Below, piece by piece: positions 42,521-54,300 of a stretch of DNA of 64,000 bases. This DNA is from Oscheius onirici (Eukaryota; Nematoda; Chromadorea; Rhabditida; Rhabditidae): assembly GCA_932521025.1 (NCBI GenBank), contig OW051472.1, positions 2,294,001 to 2,358,000 on the forward strand, given 5' to 3'. Position 1 is the stretch's first letter. Every line of letters begins with the position of its first letter. Made by a program: the position numbers and the translations under genes. The notes below the pieces were generated by a model. The model made no database searches, had not been told where the DNA came from, and saw only the letters and a list, made by a program, of their open reading frames with translations.

Positions 42521-45124
42521 ATGTCTCGACCTCTTTCCTGCTCGCTCTGCTCACAAAAATTCGGTACTTTAATCTACTTTTCCTTAGAAATTTTTCCCCA
42601 ACTTTTAGACGAAGCAGCCTTCAAGCCAATAATTTTGGCATGTGGTCACAGTACCTGTCAGCAATGCTTTTACAGGAATCTAGCTGCTCGTGTGAAGGAG
42701 ACTGAGAACGGTCCTCAAATATGTCTCTCTCAGGGGGTAAACTTTGTTTCTTTCACAAAAACGACAATTTTTAGACGGAAATGGCCCTCAGATGTCCAAT
42801 GTGCCGGACGGAATGGACCTGGTTCATGGGGTCTACAAGGACCGACAAGTTTTTGATTGGTAAGTACTCGATAATTTTGAGAAACTACAGTTTTTCAGAC
42901 CATCTGGATAGCATAAACCATGCCAGGACGAGTCAGTTCGTGGAGAAGAGACAAGCGATTGCTCTGGGGAACAGGCTGACCGAAAAAATGGTCAAATTTG
43001 AAGAGTCTGAGGAGCTGGAGGAAAGAAGGAGGGCTGAGGAATTGGCTGGGATTGTAAGTTGTACTTTTCGAAACCTTGAAAGAAAATCTTTTGCTGTTTT
43101 CTGCCGCCTCTCCGAGCCCCTATTCATGCCGTCCCACAGCTTTCTTGGGTTCAAAAATAATATTTTTCTATTATGCTTTGTCTAAAAGTTTGTCATTTTG
43201 CTGGTACAACTCTTTTTGTTTACTTTTGTTTACGTGAAGCGTATATCGTATTGCAGTAGTGTCCATTATGTACCTATTTTCAAGTGGACGGACACATACA
43301 GACAGTTACCGTCTGATCGAGAGATCGCTAACATCGCTGATGAGCTTTTGTTCACTTGCATTATGTCGCCAAAAATGAATTTTGGATTACGATAGTCAAA
43401 ATACCAGAAGAATAGGAATATGCTAGCGGAAGAATAGGACTCGAGATCAATCGCCTAAAAACAGTGGCAATGACGAATGCCTACCAGGGAAATCTCTCGC
43501 TCAATGAAGTGCCGATTGAATTCGTGAGTCACTCTGTCTACCTGGGATGCTCAGTCACATTCACGGACCAAAATCGAGAACTGTCACGACGGATTGGATC
43601 GTCCTGGGGAGCCTTCAACAAGCACAGACTGTTTCTCACAAAGCGCAATATTCCTATGACAATGAAAAGGAGAGTATTTCTCACTTGTATCCTACCAAGT
43701 CTACTCTACGGAAGTGAGATCTGGAAGCTTCGAAAAGATGATCAGCGAAAGTTAGCTACAGTTCAACGTAGGATGGAAAGGGCTATGCTAGGGCTCAGTT
43801 TGATGGACCGAGTACGAAATGAAGAAGTAAGGAGAAGAACAGGTCTTCCGGATGTCCTGGATATATGGTGGAAAAGGAAGTTGCAATGGGCACACACTCT
43901 AGCCAAGATGAACGACCAAAGATGGTCGAAGAACACCACGGAGTGGATTCCATTGGATAGGCGAAGAGCGCCCGGTAGACCACCAGTACAATGGGATGAC
44001 GATATCAAAAGAGCCTGTACGTGTCTTGGTTTGGAGCCAATCTGTTGGATGCGACATGCGAGAGAAATGGACGGAGAGAGGATAGGAGCCATGAGAACGG
44101 CGAGGGACCCCGCTTAGCAATATACGCCAAGAATGATCTATCGATACCGTCAAATAAATGTAATGTAATGTAAATGTAAAATATCAGAGATATGTGGAAA
44201 TGTTGTCCGCAAAAGTGCGTAAAGCGCATGTCATGTCGTTTTTCACGTGTTTTTCTCAGGAAATTTCGCGGAAAAACTTTCACGGAAATGCCTTTTTCTC
44301 TCTGTAAAAACATTTTTTTATTCTGTTTTTATTTTTTGCAAGTGTATTTGGGCTGTGTTCATCGAGGAAAAATAGAAACAGGAGAAAAACTGGAGAGAAC
44401 AACGCGAAAAACGACGATACGTAATCGTTACGCACTTTTGCAGAAGGAATTTCCGCACATCACTGCAAAATATCCTATCAGCTTTCAAGCAGACGTCACT
44501 TATAGGGAGATGACATAGTTAGGCCACAAAGCAAAGACAAAGACAAAGTAGAGGCCACAAAGTAAAAATGTTGTTTTGAAATCCAAAGGGAAACGAATCA
44601 GAAAACAATTCTGAACAAAATCGCTCTATATAACCTTTTATTGAAAGATGAAGTTATTTTTGTAGCTCTTCATAAAACTTACTCTAGTTTATCAACAATC
44701 TCAGGAAAGTGAGCGACAAAAAGCTCTCAAAGAGCAGAAATGCAAGTATTGCAAAGCCGCCGCCTCTCCCACTTCTCAGCTCCGAATATGCCTTCAATGT
44801 CCCGATCAGAAAAGTTCTGACCTGCTCTTCAGTCAGAAGCAGATCATGTGCGACTTTTGTGCTATTGCCACACGCTGTGAAAATAGGAAAAATGTCAGGC
44901 ACGTGACAGTTTTGCTCGAGAAACAAAAGGTAAGATTATTTTTATCAAAATTTCTAGACTTCCCAGTTTTAGGCTCTACAAGAGTTCGAGGAGGCTGTAA
45001 AAGTTAGTTTAGATGGTCGTCAGGTTTATTGGAACGCGGAGAAGATGAATGCAAGTTTTCGGCCACAATTTTTCAGAAAAATGACTATTATAGAGGGTCA
45101 ATACGCTCAGGAATAGATACCTAA
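42521..45124 (+). CDS. RING-finger protein with second Cys-rich module
   Basis: Candidate E3 ligase. Exon 1 (ATG 42521, MSRPLSCSLCSQKF) joins in phase across a short intron to FKPIILACGHSTCQQCFYRN, then GTEMALRCPMCRTEWTWFMG, giving a C3HC4 RING: CSLC, C-G-H-x2-C-x2-C, CPMC. A coiled-coil-like stretch follows (QAIALGNRLTEKMVKFEESE). A long intron (43052 to about 44702) contains an RTE fragment and a hAT MITE. The next exon has a second module (KCKYCKAAASP, CLQC, MCDFCAIATRC) of B-box-like spacing. The last exons read ALQEFEEAVKVSLDGRQVYW and NDYYRGSIRSGIDT, TAA at 45122-45124. The last intron has a GC donor (ATGAAT|GCAAGT). RING-plus-second-zinc-finger-plus-coiled-coil is a TRIM-like order, but assignment is tentative. 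Confidence 0.65.
43405..44178 (+). mobile_element. 5'-truncated RTE retrotransposon copy
   Basis: Begins within the palm (a remnant of NMLAE) and continues in one frame: GLEINRLKTVAMTNA, LYGSEIWKLRKDDQRKL, RRAPGRPPVQWDDDIKRAC, then MRTARDPA and TAG. The tail is caaataaatgtaatgtaatg, a short tandem unit. A deletion and stop occur near 43420. It lies in the sense orientation in an intron of the RING gene. The tail unit TAATG differs from TAAACTG of the 6344-9180 element, so it is another subfamily. Confidence 0.85.
44185..44465. mobile_element. 281 bp hAT-type MITE, same family as 29222-29717
   Basis: Left end CAGAGATATGTGGAAATG, right end TTTCCGCACATCACTG. Inner arms CCGCAAAAGTGCGTAA and TTACGCACTTTTGCAG are complementary. 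The flanks taaaatat and caaaatat are an 8 bp target duplication with one mismatch. The terminus matches CAGAGATGTGCGG of the 496 bp element, but the interiors differ. It inserted exactly at the tail of the RTE copy. Confidence 0.82.
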
Positions 45125-45512
45125 ACGCTAGAGATGACGGAAAGAAGAAGGACGTCGTAGAATCACTGAAAGTTGTGTTGGCGAGAGAGTTGGCACAAAA
45201 CTGAATGGGTTTTTGGCCGTTGATCTAGTTTTTCAAGTTTTTTTAGTTTATTATAAATTTTCTGGACTATTTTGTAACGAAGAAAGAAACGAACCGAAGA
45301 GTATTTTCCACATACTGACAGTCTCGGAACGAAGGAAGCCGCAGGTATCACCTTCAGTAATTTTCAAGAAACCTCCATTTTAGAGCCCACAACTGACATT
45401 TTCCAGCTTTGTTTTGTTCCGCACAGGTGCAGCTTTTAATCGCGAAATACAAAAGCACGACCTTTATTCAGTTTCTCATTCCGAACACCAAATCGTGTAC
45501 TCTGCAAAACGT

Positions 45513-47447
45513 CTAAATAATGGACGAGTTGTTCATGCTGTCACTATTGGGAGCATTCGAAGAGTTGTCCTCCTCATCAACCCATCCCTCCGGCGGGTCA
45601 ATTTCCTTCGCCTTGTAGTAGCGATCTTGACTCGGCAGATCCTTGGTCGGCATGAAGAGATACTTGAACTCGATGCCCTTCTTCTTATAGCGCATCCAGT
45701 TGACAATGAAAAAGGCGGGGACGATGAAAATTGGGGCCAAGTTGGCAAACCAGCCGAAGATTTCGGCCCAGACGGGGAAAACATAAGGACCGCAGTCTTT
45801 TCCCATGCTGTGGGGAATGTATTTCCGGTAGAGGATAAAGCCGGCCACGATGTGAGCAAGGACGGGACTGATGACCATCCAGTTCCATTTGAAGTAGAGC
45901 GAAAAGCGGGAGAAAAAGCGACGACAGAGGGAGGAAGGAGCAGGACCTCACATCTCTTCCATGTCTTCTTTGAGGTTGGAATACCTGAAGGTTAGATAGT
46001 ATAGAGGGACAGAGAGACAGAGAGACTGACCTGTAAACGTAAGCCAGAGCCACAAGTTCCAGCATGATACTAATGCAGGGAGCCGTCTTGGCACAAAACT
46101 CTTCCAAAATATTGAACCAGTAGAAGCCCATTTCGGTACAGAAGCACAATCCGATCAAGGCCATCAAGGTACATACCGCTGCCGGAACCATAATTTTGGC
46201 CTTTTCGCTATCCTTGAACTTTTTGACAGAGTCCAAAAGGAAGATCGCAGTGGCCTCAACGATGCTGACCATGGTGCTGAAGCCGAGAAGGAAGAGCATG
46301 AGGAAGAAGAGCACATTCCAGAGCCAGGCGACGGGCATCGTGTTGGATGCTTAGGTGATAAAGGCCAGCGAGGGGCCACTCTTGACGACTTCGGCAAATG
46401 GCTGACCAGTGATTTTGGTAACCGAGGGTTCCGAAGACGGCCACACCTCCGATGACGGACATTAGACTGTCGAATGCGACGATCAGAGCGGCGTCTCGGA
46501 GAGCGTTGTTGTCGGTCTGAAAGGGGGAGGATGTAAAAAAGGATTAGAGAAGCATTAACCTTGTTATGTGAAGCCAAGGAGATCAAAGCTCCGTAACCAA
46601 GAGTCAGTGAAAAACAGAACTGTGTCAGAGCAGCTTCCCAGGTCTTGTAATCCAGAAGCTTTTTCATGTCGGGCGCAAAGAGGTACCGATGAATGCCGTC
46701 CCAAGCTCCTTCCAGACAACAAGATCAGACGAAAAAGAAGCAGACGACGACGTAGGGCAAAGGGACAGTGACGTAAGAAGAGTACTCCATGATTTTGATC
46801 CCTTTCCAGAGAATCAGAGCTATCGCGGCGTAGAAGAGAATGAGGGCAATGGCTACTTGTCAATTGAACGAGCCGAACTCGTGGAATCCAGAGGAGGCTC
46901 TTACGACTACGTTTCTGAAAGATTGGGGTCAGAATCAGAGATGTGCGGGATCAGAAAGGCGGCTGGAAATTTAGAAAATATACTGGATCTGAATCTCTCT
47001 GTCCCTCTGTCTGTCTCTCTGTTTTTCTGTTTTTTGTTTCTGTCTTCCTCACCTCCTCCTTGAGAATAAGCCAAATAGGGAAACTTCCAGATGTTCCCCA
47101 GACCAACAGCCAAACCTGTAGCGGATAGAATGAACTGAATCGGATTGCTCCAGTTCTTATGTTCACTATCCTCTCCCTTCTTCTTCTCTTTTTCTCATCC
47201 TTACTCCCAGGGTCCTTTGCTTTACTCACGGACGTCTTCTTCTTTCTCGCTTTGTCCACTTTCGAACTCTCATGCTTCTCTGTCTGGACGGCTCTATTAG
47301 TGTTCTCTTTTGGCATCAGTCCAGTAGGAATCTTCTCTTACTGTTATTGGCCAGACTGTCGTAGTAGTCCGTCCCATAGGACGTCTTCTGCTTCTTGTCG
47401 TTGCTCCTCGGTAGCTTGACATCTTCTTGACCAGAGTCGCTTGCCAT
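45513..47447 (-). pseudogene. SLC6 (Na+/Cl- neurotransmitter symporter) gene, apparently broken
   Basis: The start at 47447 reads MASDSGQEDVKLPRSNDKKQ. The TM1 block [20 protein letters not shown] is intact, and later segments (YSSYVTVPLPYVVVCFFFV, FCFSLTLGYGALISLASHNK, LIVAFDSLMSVIGGVAVFG, PVAWLWNVLFFLMLFLLGFS, YFKWNWMVISPVLAHIVAGF) are unmistakable for SLC6 carriers. Breaks: TGA at 46860-46862 (FN*QVAIAL, where Trp would be expected) and TGA at 46725-46727 (FFFV*SCCLEG, usually Arg-Gly). There is a frameshift near 46425 after FGTLG. TAA at 46351-46353 replaces the Y-P-E of AFITYPEA. An intron acceptor near 45900 is lost (TTTTCG for TTTTCAG). The frame still closes at 45513. These lesions argue for a recent pseudogene; consensus errors are the alternative. 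Substrate class is not determined. Confidence 0.75.
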
Positions 47448-48350
47448 CGTCCAGAAAAGTCCTTTTTGGTTTGTCCATATCTTCAGTATATATGGGAATA
47501 TTTTTTTGTTAAAAATGTGAAGTTAGACGACGCAAAACAAGCACATTTTTTAAACTGACGCGTCCTTAAAAATACTCTGTACTCACTGAAAAAGAGAACA
47601 CTTTTGGCTCCCATCTCAACTTTTAGAAGTTCTAAAAAATTTCATATCAGTCCGTTCAAAATCTTTAGAGGAAACTTTTGGTACCAAATTTGACCTCAAT
47701 TTCACTATTGAGTTCGAGTTTTTAGCCTTTTAGCTGGTCAGTCCCTTCAAACTTTTGTGCGTCGATCAATGGCGGAAACCTGTGCGCGCGTTGCAGACTG
47801 TCAAAGCGCATTACGCGGTTTCCGCCCAAGTTTATTGTCATTTTCATTGCCCCGTATCCAGCCTTTTTTTAAACTTCTTTCCCAGCATTTTCTTCTTATC
47901 CATTTTGAATCTATTTTAAACTGTACGTTCGAACAAGCTGAAAATAATGTTCAATTTTGTGGCCCAATAGAGTTCACAAAGGTACGGTTCAAAGAAGAAA
48001 AAAAAAGGTCTTCCTGTACAAATCTTTCTCTTTATTGAATTTTACAGTTTTCTCTCTTTTCTTCGATTTTTCCCTCTTTCCTACACCTTCTATAATTTCC
48101 AGAAACTTCTAATTTCATCGAGTAGTAGTCTCAAGCTACACACTTCACAAATATTCCAAGGGTTTTTGATCTGTGAGTTTCTACTCTTTCCAAGGGGGAA
48201 AGGGGTTGATTTTTTTATTAGTTACACGATTAGGTACATAACGAAAAAATTTTGGATTAACTGGATTGACATTGACTGTGATTGATTGACTGATTGAAGT
48301 TCAAAATTTTTCAGATCCGCTTCCATCCTATTCACCGGAGTTTACGGAAA
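47448..48350. other. Divergent intergenic region
   Basis: Between the SLC6 locus and the pseudokinase gene. AT-rich, with no recognised frame. A TTTTTCAG acceptor-like site ends at 48314, 36 bases before the pseudokinase ATG, and may be a trans-splice site. Confidence 0.4.
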
Positions 48351-51300
48351 ATGCCTCCAAAGAGGAAGAAGTTGAACGACGGTGAACCCGTCCCGTCCAG
48401 TAAGTATTTTTTGGATATTTTTGTCTCGAACGTCCGATGGATGTAACTTTTTACAACTAGCGGAACAATTATAAAAATTGAAAAATATCTGTACTTTTGT
48501 TTGAGTTCCGACGGTTATAAAAATTTTCGGACGGTGAAAATTTCAATTTATACAGACAAAACTTTCAGGCAGTCAAGACGACGGCCAAGTACCCGAGCTG
48601 CGCACGAGGAGACCGCGCATGCAGCCGGAAAAGACTCTGAGGACAAGATTGCAGCTGGTTACTGAATCTGGAGTTCCGCAGCGACTATATGTACCGAGAC
48701 GTAAGAAAGACAGAGAGACAGAAATGCAAAGAGACATTTTCAGCGCCTCGTCGTCCGAGGTTTGACAGATTTCCGTGCCCGGTTATTATTAATGGTCCAA
48801 TGCTAGACAGTTACATAAGTCTTGGTCCTCCAGCCCTTCATGAATTGCGGGAGCGACACAAGATACCTGAGCCGGAGAACTGCCCCTTGATAGCAGGTTC
48901 GTTTTCCCGTCTTATTTCCCTCTATTTTGGTGTTTTAGATATGAACAAGTTCGTCGCTCAGAGAGACTTGCCCGAAGAAGTCGGAGATTTTGAGTGCCGG
49001 CTAACAAGAATGAGTAGTGAGTAGTCTTTGTTTAGCGGCTTTGGTAGTCAGAAACTTTCGTATAAATTGTTCAGATCCGAGACTTGGTCCGGAACAAGTC
49101 GGCCAGCCAGGACCTTCTGGCACCTCTGGTGGACCAGAACCTTCCGAACAAGGAATCTCTTCGGTGAATCGGACTGTGGAATCTCAGCGACGTATGGTTT
49201 TTTTTATTTTCTTGCCCCAAAATAGAGAAAAACATGTTTGTAGGCTCGCCAAGCTCCAGTCAACAACATCCGGTTGATCGTCCTGGAACATCCCGACAAG
49301 GAATAACCCATTCTCTTCCAGTCATTCTGAACAGTGAACAACAGCCAGGTAAGCTCTTTCCCCTTTTTTCAACTGAAATTGATCGTTTCTGATCTCACGA
49401 ATCTGCTAAAAACGTCCGAATCTCCATAGCTTTTTTATGTAGTTCTAGAAATTTTTTTTGTAAACCAAATGCGAGAAAATGGGGCTCTCATCTGCCTTTC
49501 TTTATACACAAATTTGAATGTTTCTGTCAGACTGAAAACATTAAAAAACTAAAGGTTTTAAGAGGAAAACACTTGTTTATAGACTTCACGGGAAGCTGCA
49601 GGCAACCACTTTCAGTCAATGGAACATCTCGTCAAGGAACTGGACCATCTAAAAAAGAAGTACCATCACCGTCTGCAGTGACCAGTATGGGTAAGATTTT
49701 GTTACATTTTCAAGTTTTCCCTATTTATAGATTTCTCGGCAGACACTAATCAGCTACTTCCACCAATTGTTCCAGTCAACCGGCCTGGACCATCCCGACA
49801 AACACTTCCGCCTTCTGCCATCCAGAACGGAAATAAACATCAAGGCAAGTCTTTTGTTTTTTATTTGAGAAGTTTTATGGGAAATGAATACATTTTTCGA
49901 ACGGTTAAACCGAAAATGAGGGAAAAGGGCAAAAAGTTTCGGGAGAAAAACTTGTTTTTATAGGCTACTTGGAACCGTCAAACCAACGTCCAGGACCAGC
50001 AAGTCAGACTGGAATCGATTCTGCTGCAAAGTTCCAAAGCGGAAATCATCATCGAGGTAAGTCTTATTCTCTTTTTTTCGAGGAAGAGTCAAGTTTTATG
50101 GGTCTTAACTGGTTTAGACGAAAAAGAGCATAACAAAGTTGAAAGTTTCGAAAGAAAAACTTGTTTTTCTAGACTATGTGATACATCCCAACCGACGACG
50201 AGACTCAGCAGGTCAGCCTGGATCATCCCGACAAAACCCTCTACCAGCTGCCACAGTTGTCCAGAGTCAACAATCAGGTAATTCTATTTATATTCTTTTT
50301 CAATTCAAAGTTTCAGTTCAAAGAGTAGAAGTTCCCAGTTCTGTAAAGAACCCAAGGAAAGTTGGCCACAAACCACTGTTGGCAGAACAAGTACGGAAGA
50401 CTCTAAATGGCGAGTATTTTTAAGTTTTTATAATTTCAAATTGGAATAGAAGGACTAAAAACTGATAAAACTGAAGCGGTTTTCCAGGTGGGGCGGTTAT
50501 ATGCAGCAGAAGACGCTCTCCTATGCCTAATCTGTTCAAGCACATGCAGACAGAAGCAGGTAACTTTTTTCTTTTTTTTGCCAGAAGAGTTGACTGTACA
50601 GAACAGTTCTTTACGTGACGAGACCCGCTGTCACAGCTGTAACTTAGGCAAACGTTGGGTACTCAGCTAAAGTTACGCAGCCAAATTCGACTTTTTCACT
50701 GCGTACTTGGCTGATTATCCATCATTTATGTGTGAATACCGGTCCCGCCAGACGATTTTCTCTACAGTAATCCACTAATGAACAGAGTTTATAAATGCTT
50801 ACTGGCTTATTTTAGATGATCGACCAGAACCTGTAGCAAAACTCCCCCGCCATGTCCAGAAAAACATTAAGACTGAAAAGGAGCCAGGTAGACTTTTCTC
50901 AGAATTTCTGTAAGAGTGGATATTTCAGAAAGATCAGTTTCCAGTGACGTTTCGTCGGCTGAAGTCGTCAAGCCCATTGTTCTGAAAAGAGTCACAGAAA
51001 ATGGAGGTAGGCTCTCTTGTTTGACCATAAGCTTAGAATTTATAATTTTTTAGCCCCGCCTGACCTCGTTCCAAGTCGTCTGGCTCAAGACAAAGTTAAT
51101 TTGGATCGCCAACAGGAAGCTCAGGAAGTGGCCAAGGAACCAGAACAGGCGGCTGAGACTGAGGAAATGATGGAAGTAGAAGAGTCAATGGGAGAATCGG
51201 ATCAGATCCCGTCGGTTATGGAGAAAAAAGTTGAACAGCCACAAACAAGCAAACGAACCGATGAGGAGCAGGAGACTGAACAAGTCGTTCAAAAAGAGGT

Positions 51301-54300
51301 GATCATGGAAAACCTGCCGACTGAAAATGCTGGGATTTTGGAGGAGCAAGTCGAGAAGACGGTACAAACTTCTCTGGATGACCTTTTCATGGCGGAAGTT
51401 GAAAACCCTGCTCAAAACGATGGGCCTATGGAGGAAGACGGCGGATCTGAACAACCTGCTCAAGAAGTTGTGACTAGAATGGAAGAGAGCAGAGACTTGG
51501 CAGAAGGTGATAATGGGTAAACGAAGAAGGGAATGCAGGGGGGAATGTGAGAATCAATTGGCTTGGATAAGGACAGAGAGACAGGGGGACAGAGAGAAAA
51601 ACGATCTCTCAGAAGCCCCATGTTCCACTGACAAGGTATCATCTCAACTGGACTTTCCAGAAGACCATGAGTGCTACACAGTCCGAGGAGCGGAGATTGA
51701 GGGTGAGGAACTGGACCAAAACGGTTCAGAGAATGGAGGAAATATCAGTGATAGGGAGTGTCGCACAGATCCAACCCGACCCAGCCCTGTTCCCATAAAT
51801 AATGTGGTTTCAACAAAAATAGAAAGTAGGACAAAATATGAAAATCTAGAAAACGCTCCAGTTTCAGTGGAAGATCATCCAAGCTGCTCAAGTACTGTAG
51901 TAAATGACGGAAGCCATCTGCCTAGCTCCTGTTCGTCTTCTAGTCACAATCCTGCGACCTCAGTCACCGGGTCAGAGGCGAGGACAATGACTCCGACATC
52001 GACTGAAGAAGGAGATGTAAAAGTTTCGAAAATGATGGTCACTTCGAAGCAGGAAGAGTCCTCTTCGTCTGTTCATGTTTTCGAGCGGGACAGGGGCGAA
52101 GAAGAAAAGCCAGTGATTGATTTACATCTACTGACTGGAAGCTCTGAGCTGAACCACGACGACAGTTTTCCAGGTTCGTTTTGTATTGACTAACATGTAG
52201 AAAACTGTTCAGATGACGAAAATGATGAAGAGGATGAGGAGAATGAGGATAATAGTGACGACGAAGATGGTCCTGACCTTCTGACGAATCGACTCGGTGA
52301 GTTTTGGGACAGAGAGAGACATAGAGCTAAAGATATGTACAATAGAACTAGCCACAAGTTGACTAATGCTATTTACAAACATTCGGTTAAAAAGCAAGAG
52401 AAGATTATTCAAAATTTAAATGGAAAGCAGTTGTTTACCTATGTTAAAGTTAAACTTGCCTCTAAGCAAAAATCATTAGTCATATCAGCCAATGGGGAGG
52501 TGCTTCATAGGGATTGTGACATTGCAAATGCGTTTGCATTATTTTTTGAGTCTGTATTTAGCAATAATATTACCCCATTTGAAAATGTTGGCCAGTTTAG
52601 TGGTAAAATTCTTACTACTTTTTCAATCTTCCTTTTCGACATTATTAGTGCGGGTAGATCCCTAAAGGCTAGTTCTTCTATTACTGCGGATAAAATACCC
52701 CCGTTAATATTTAAGAAATGTCTCACTCAATTGTCTTTACCTCTTGCTCACATATTTAACTTTTCCCTCCGTTTAGGACAAGTTCCTTCAATTTGGAAAA
52801 AGGCAAACGGCTATCCCTAAATCGGGTAATGCTACCCATGTGAGTGCCTTTAGACCTATTTCTATTACATCCATTGCATGTAAATTGATGGAGAGAATAG
52901 TCAAGAAACATCTTGACAAATAGATCTCTTTGAGTAGTATCATTCCCAAACAACAATTTGGGTTTAGAGCCAAAAGTGGTATTGATGACGTTGATATTGC
53001 AGAATGGCAACATCAGCTGGGAACAAAAAAGTCAGTAGATATAGTGTACTTCGATATCAAAAAAGCCTTTGATAAGGTAAGCCATACTATTTTGCTTGAC
53101 TTACTCAAAACGTACGGAGTTAGGGGTTGTTTTGATAGTTGGTTGCAGTCTTTTTTGACCAACAGGAAGTTTTGTGTTAAAGTAAACGGATCTTACAGTG
53201 ATTGGCTAAACGTAGCATCTGGTGACCCACAGGGCAGCGTCATTGGACCTACCCTTTTCATTCTTTATGTAGCTAACATCATAAGGTTCTCGCAACTACC
53301 ACCTGAGATTAAAATTTCTCAATTCGCTGACGACATAAAGCTTTATGTTTCCTTTGATGAAGGCTCTAGTATTGAATCCAGCGCTCTTTTACAAACTTCC
53401 ATTGACAAAATAGTCAAATTTTTTTGCTTAGATTACAAGTTGCTGAGAACAAAACTTTTGTATTACACTTAGGTTCTAAACCCTCTACATTTTTACCACG
53501 TTAACGGATTTTTAATTGAGAGCCGTAACACGGTACGTGACCTTGGTGTCCGTTATGATAATTTGCTGTCATTTAAGCCGCAGTATGAACATATAGTTCA
53601 ATCCGCAAATGTAGCCATGTTCAGGATCTTCACGATATTTCATACAAACTGTCCTCAACTTTTGACTAAACTCTTTGTCACTTATGTTAGGTCGAGAATG
53701 GAATTTGGTTCCTTATTATGGAATCCGTTTTACAAAAAGGATGTAATTTCACTGGAAAAGGTCCAAAAATCATTTTCCAGAATACTGTGGCTTAAATGCA
53801 ACCCGGGGCGTACCTATTTAGACTTACCGAGTTATGAAAGACGTCTGAGACTTTTAAACCTAATCTCTTTGCTTACCAGAAGGCTCGTAAATGATATACT
53901 GTTCGGTCGTAAAATTATCCTGGGTATGGGTTATACTAAAAACTCTGATCTTTTTCGATTTTGTCCCACCAATGACCGTACTGTTCAGTTCAAACTGTTG
54001 CATAAACAGTTCTCGGTTAGGTGTATATCCAAGTACCGGTATTCTTTCGCGTACAGATTATCAAGGCTTTTTGAGGATAGTTGTTTGACGTCAAGGCTCT
54101 TTTTGGGGCATTCTGCCCTTATCCAGTACATAGTTCTACATTCCGAGCGTCTTCTACGACTTTTAGACGGCTGATACTCAAGAAGAACCTCAAGTGATCT
54201 GTTCTCTTCTCCCCCAATCTCTTCCCTTTCCCACAAAATAAGCATGGTGCCAAGGTGTTGCTTGGTTGAAAATAGTTTCTATTACACTGATAGGGTGGAG

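Noticed and set aside
46936-46948. CAGAGATGTGCGG in an SLC6 intron, identical to the hAT MITE end
   Set aside because: No matching opposite end or 8 bp duplication was found within about 500 bases; kept only as a possible relic.
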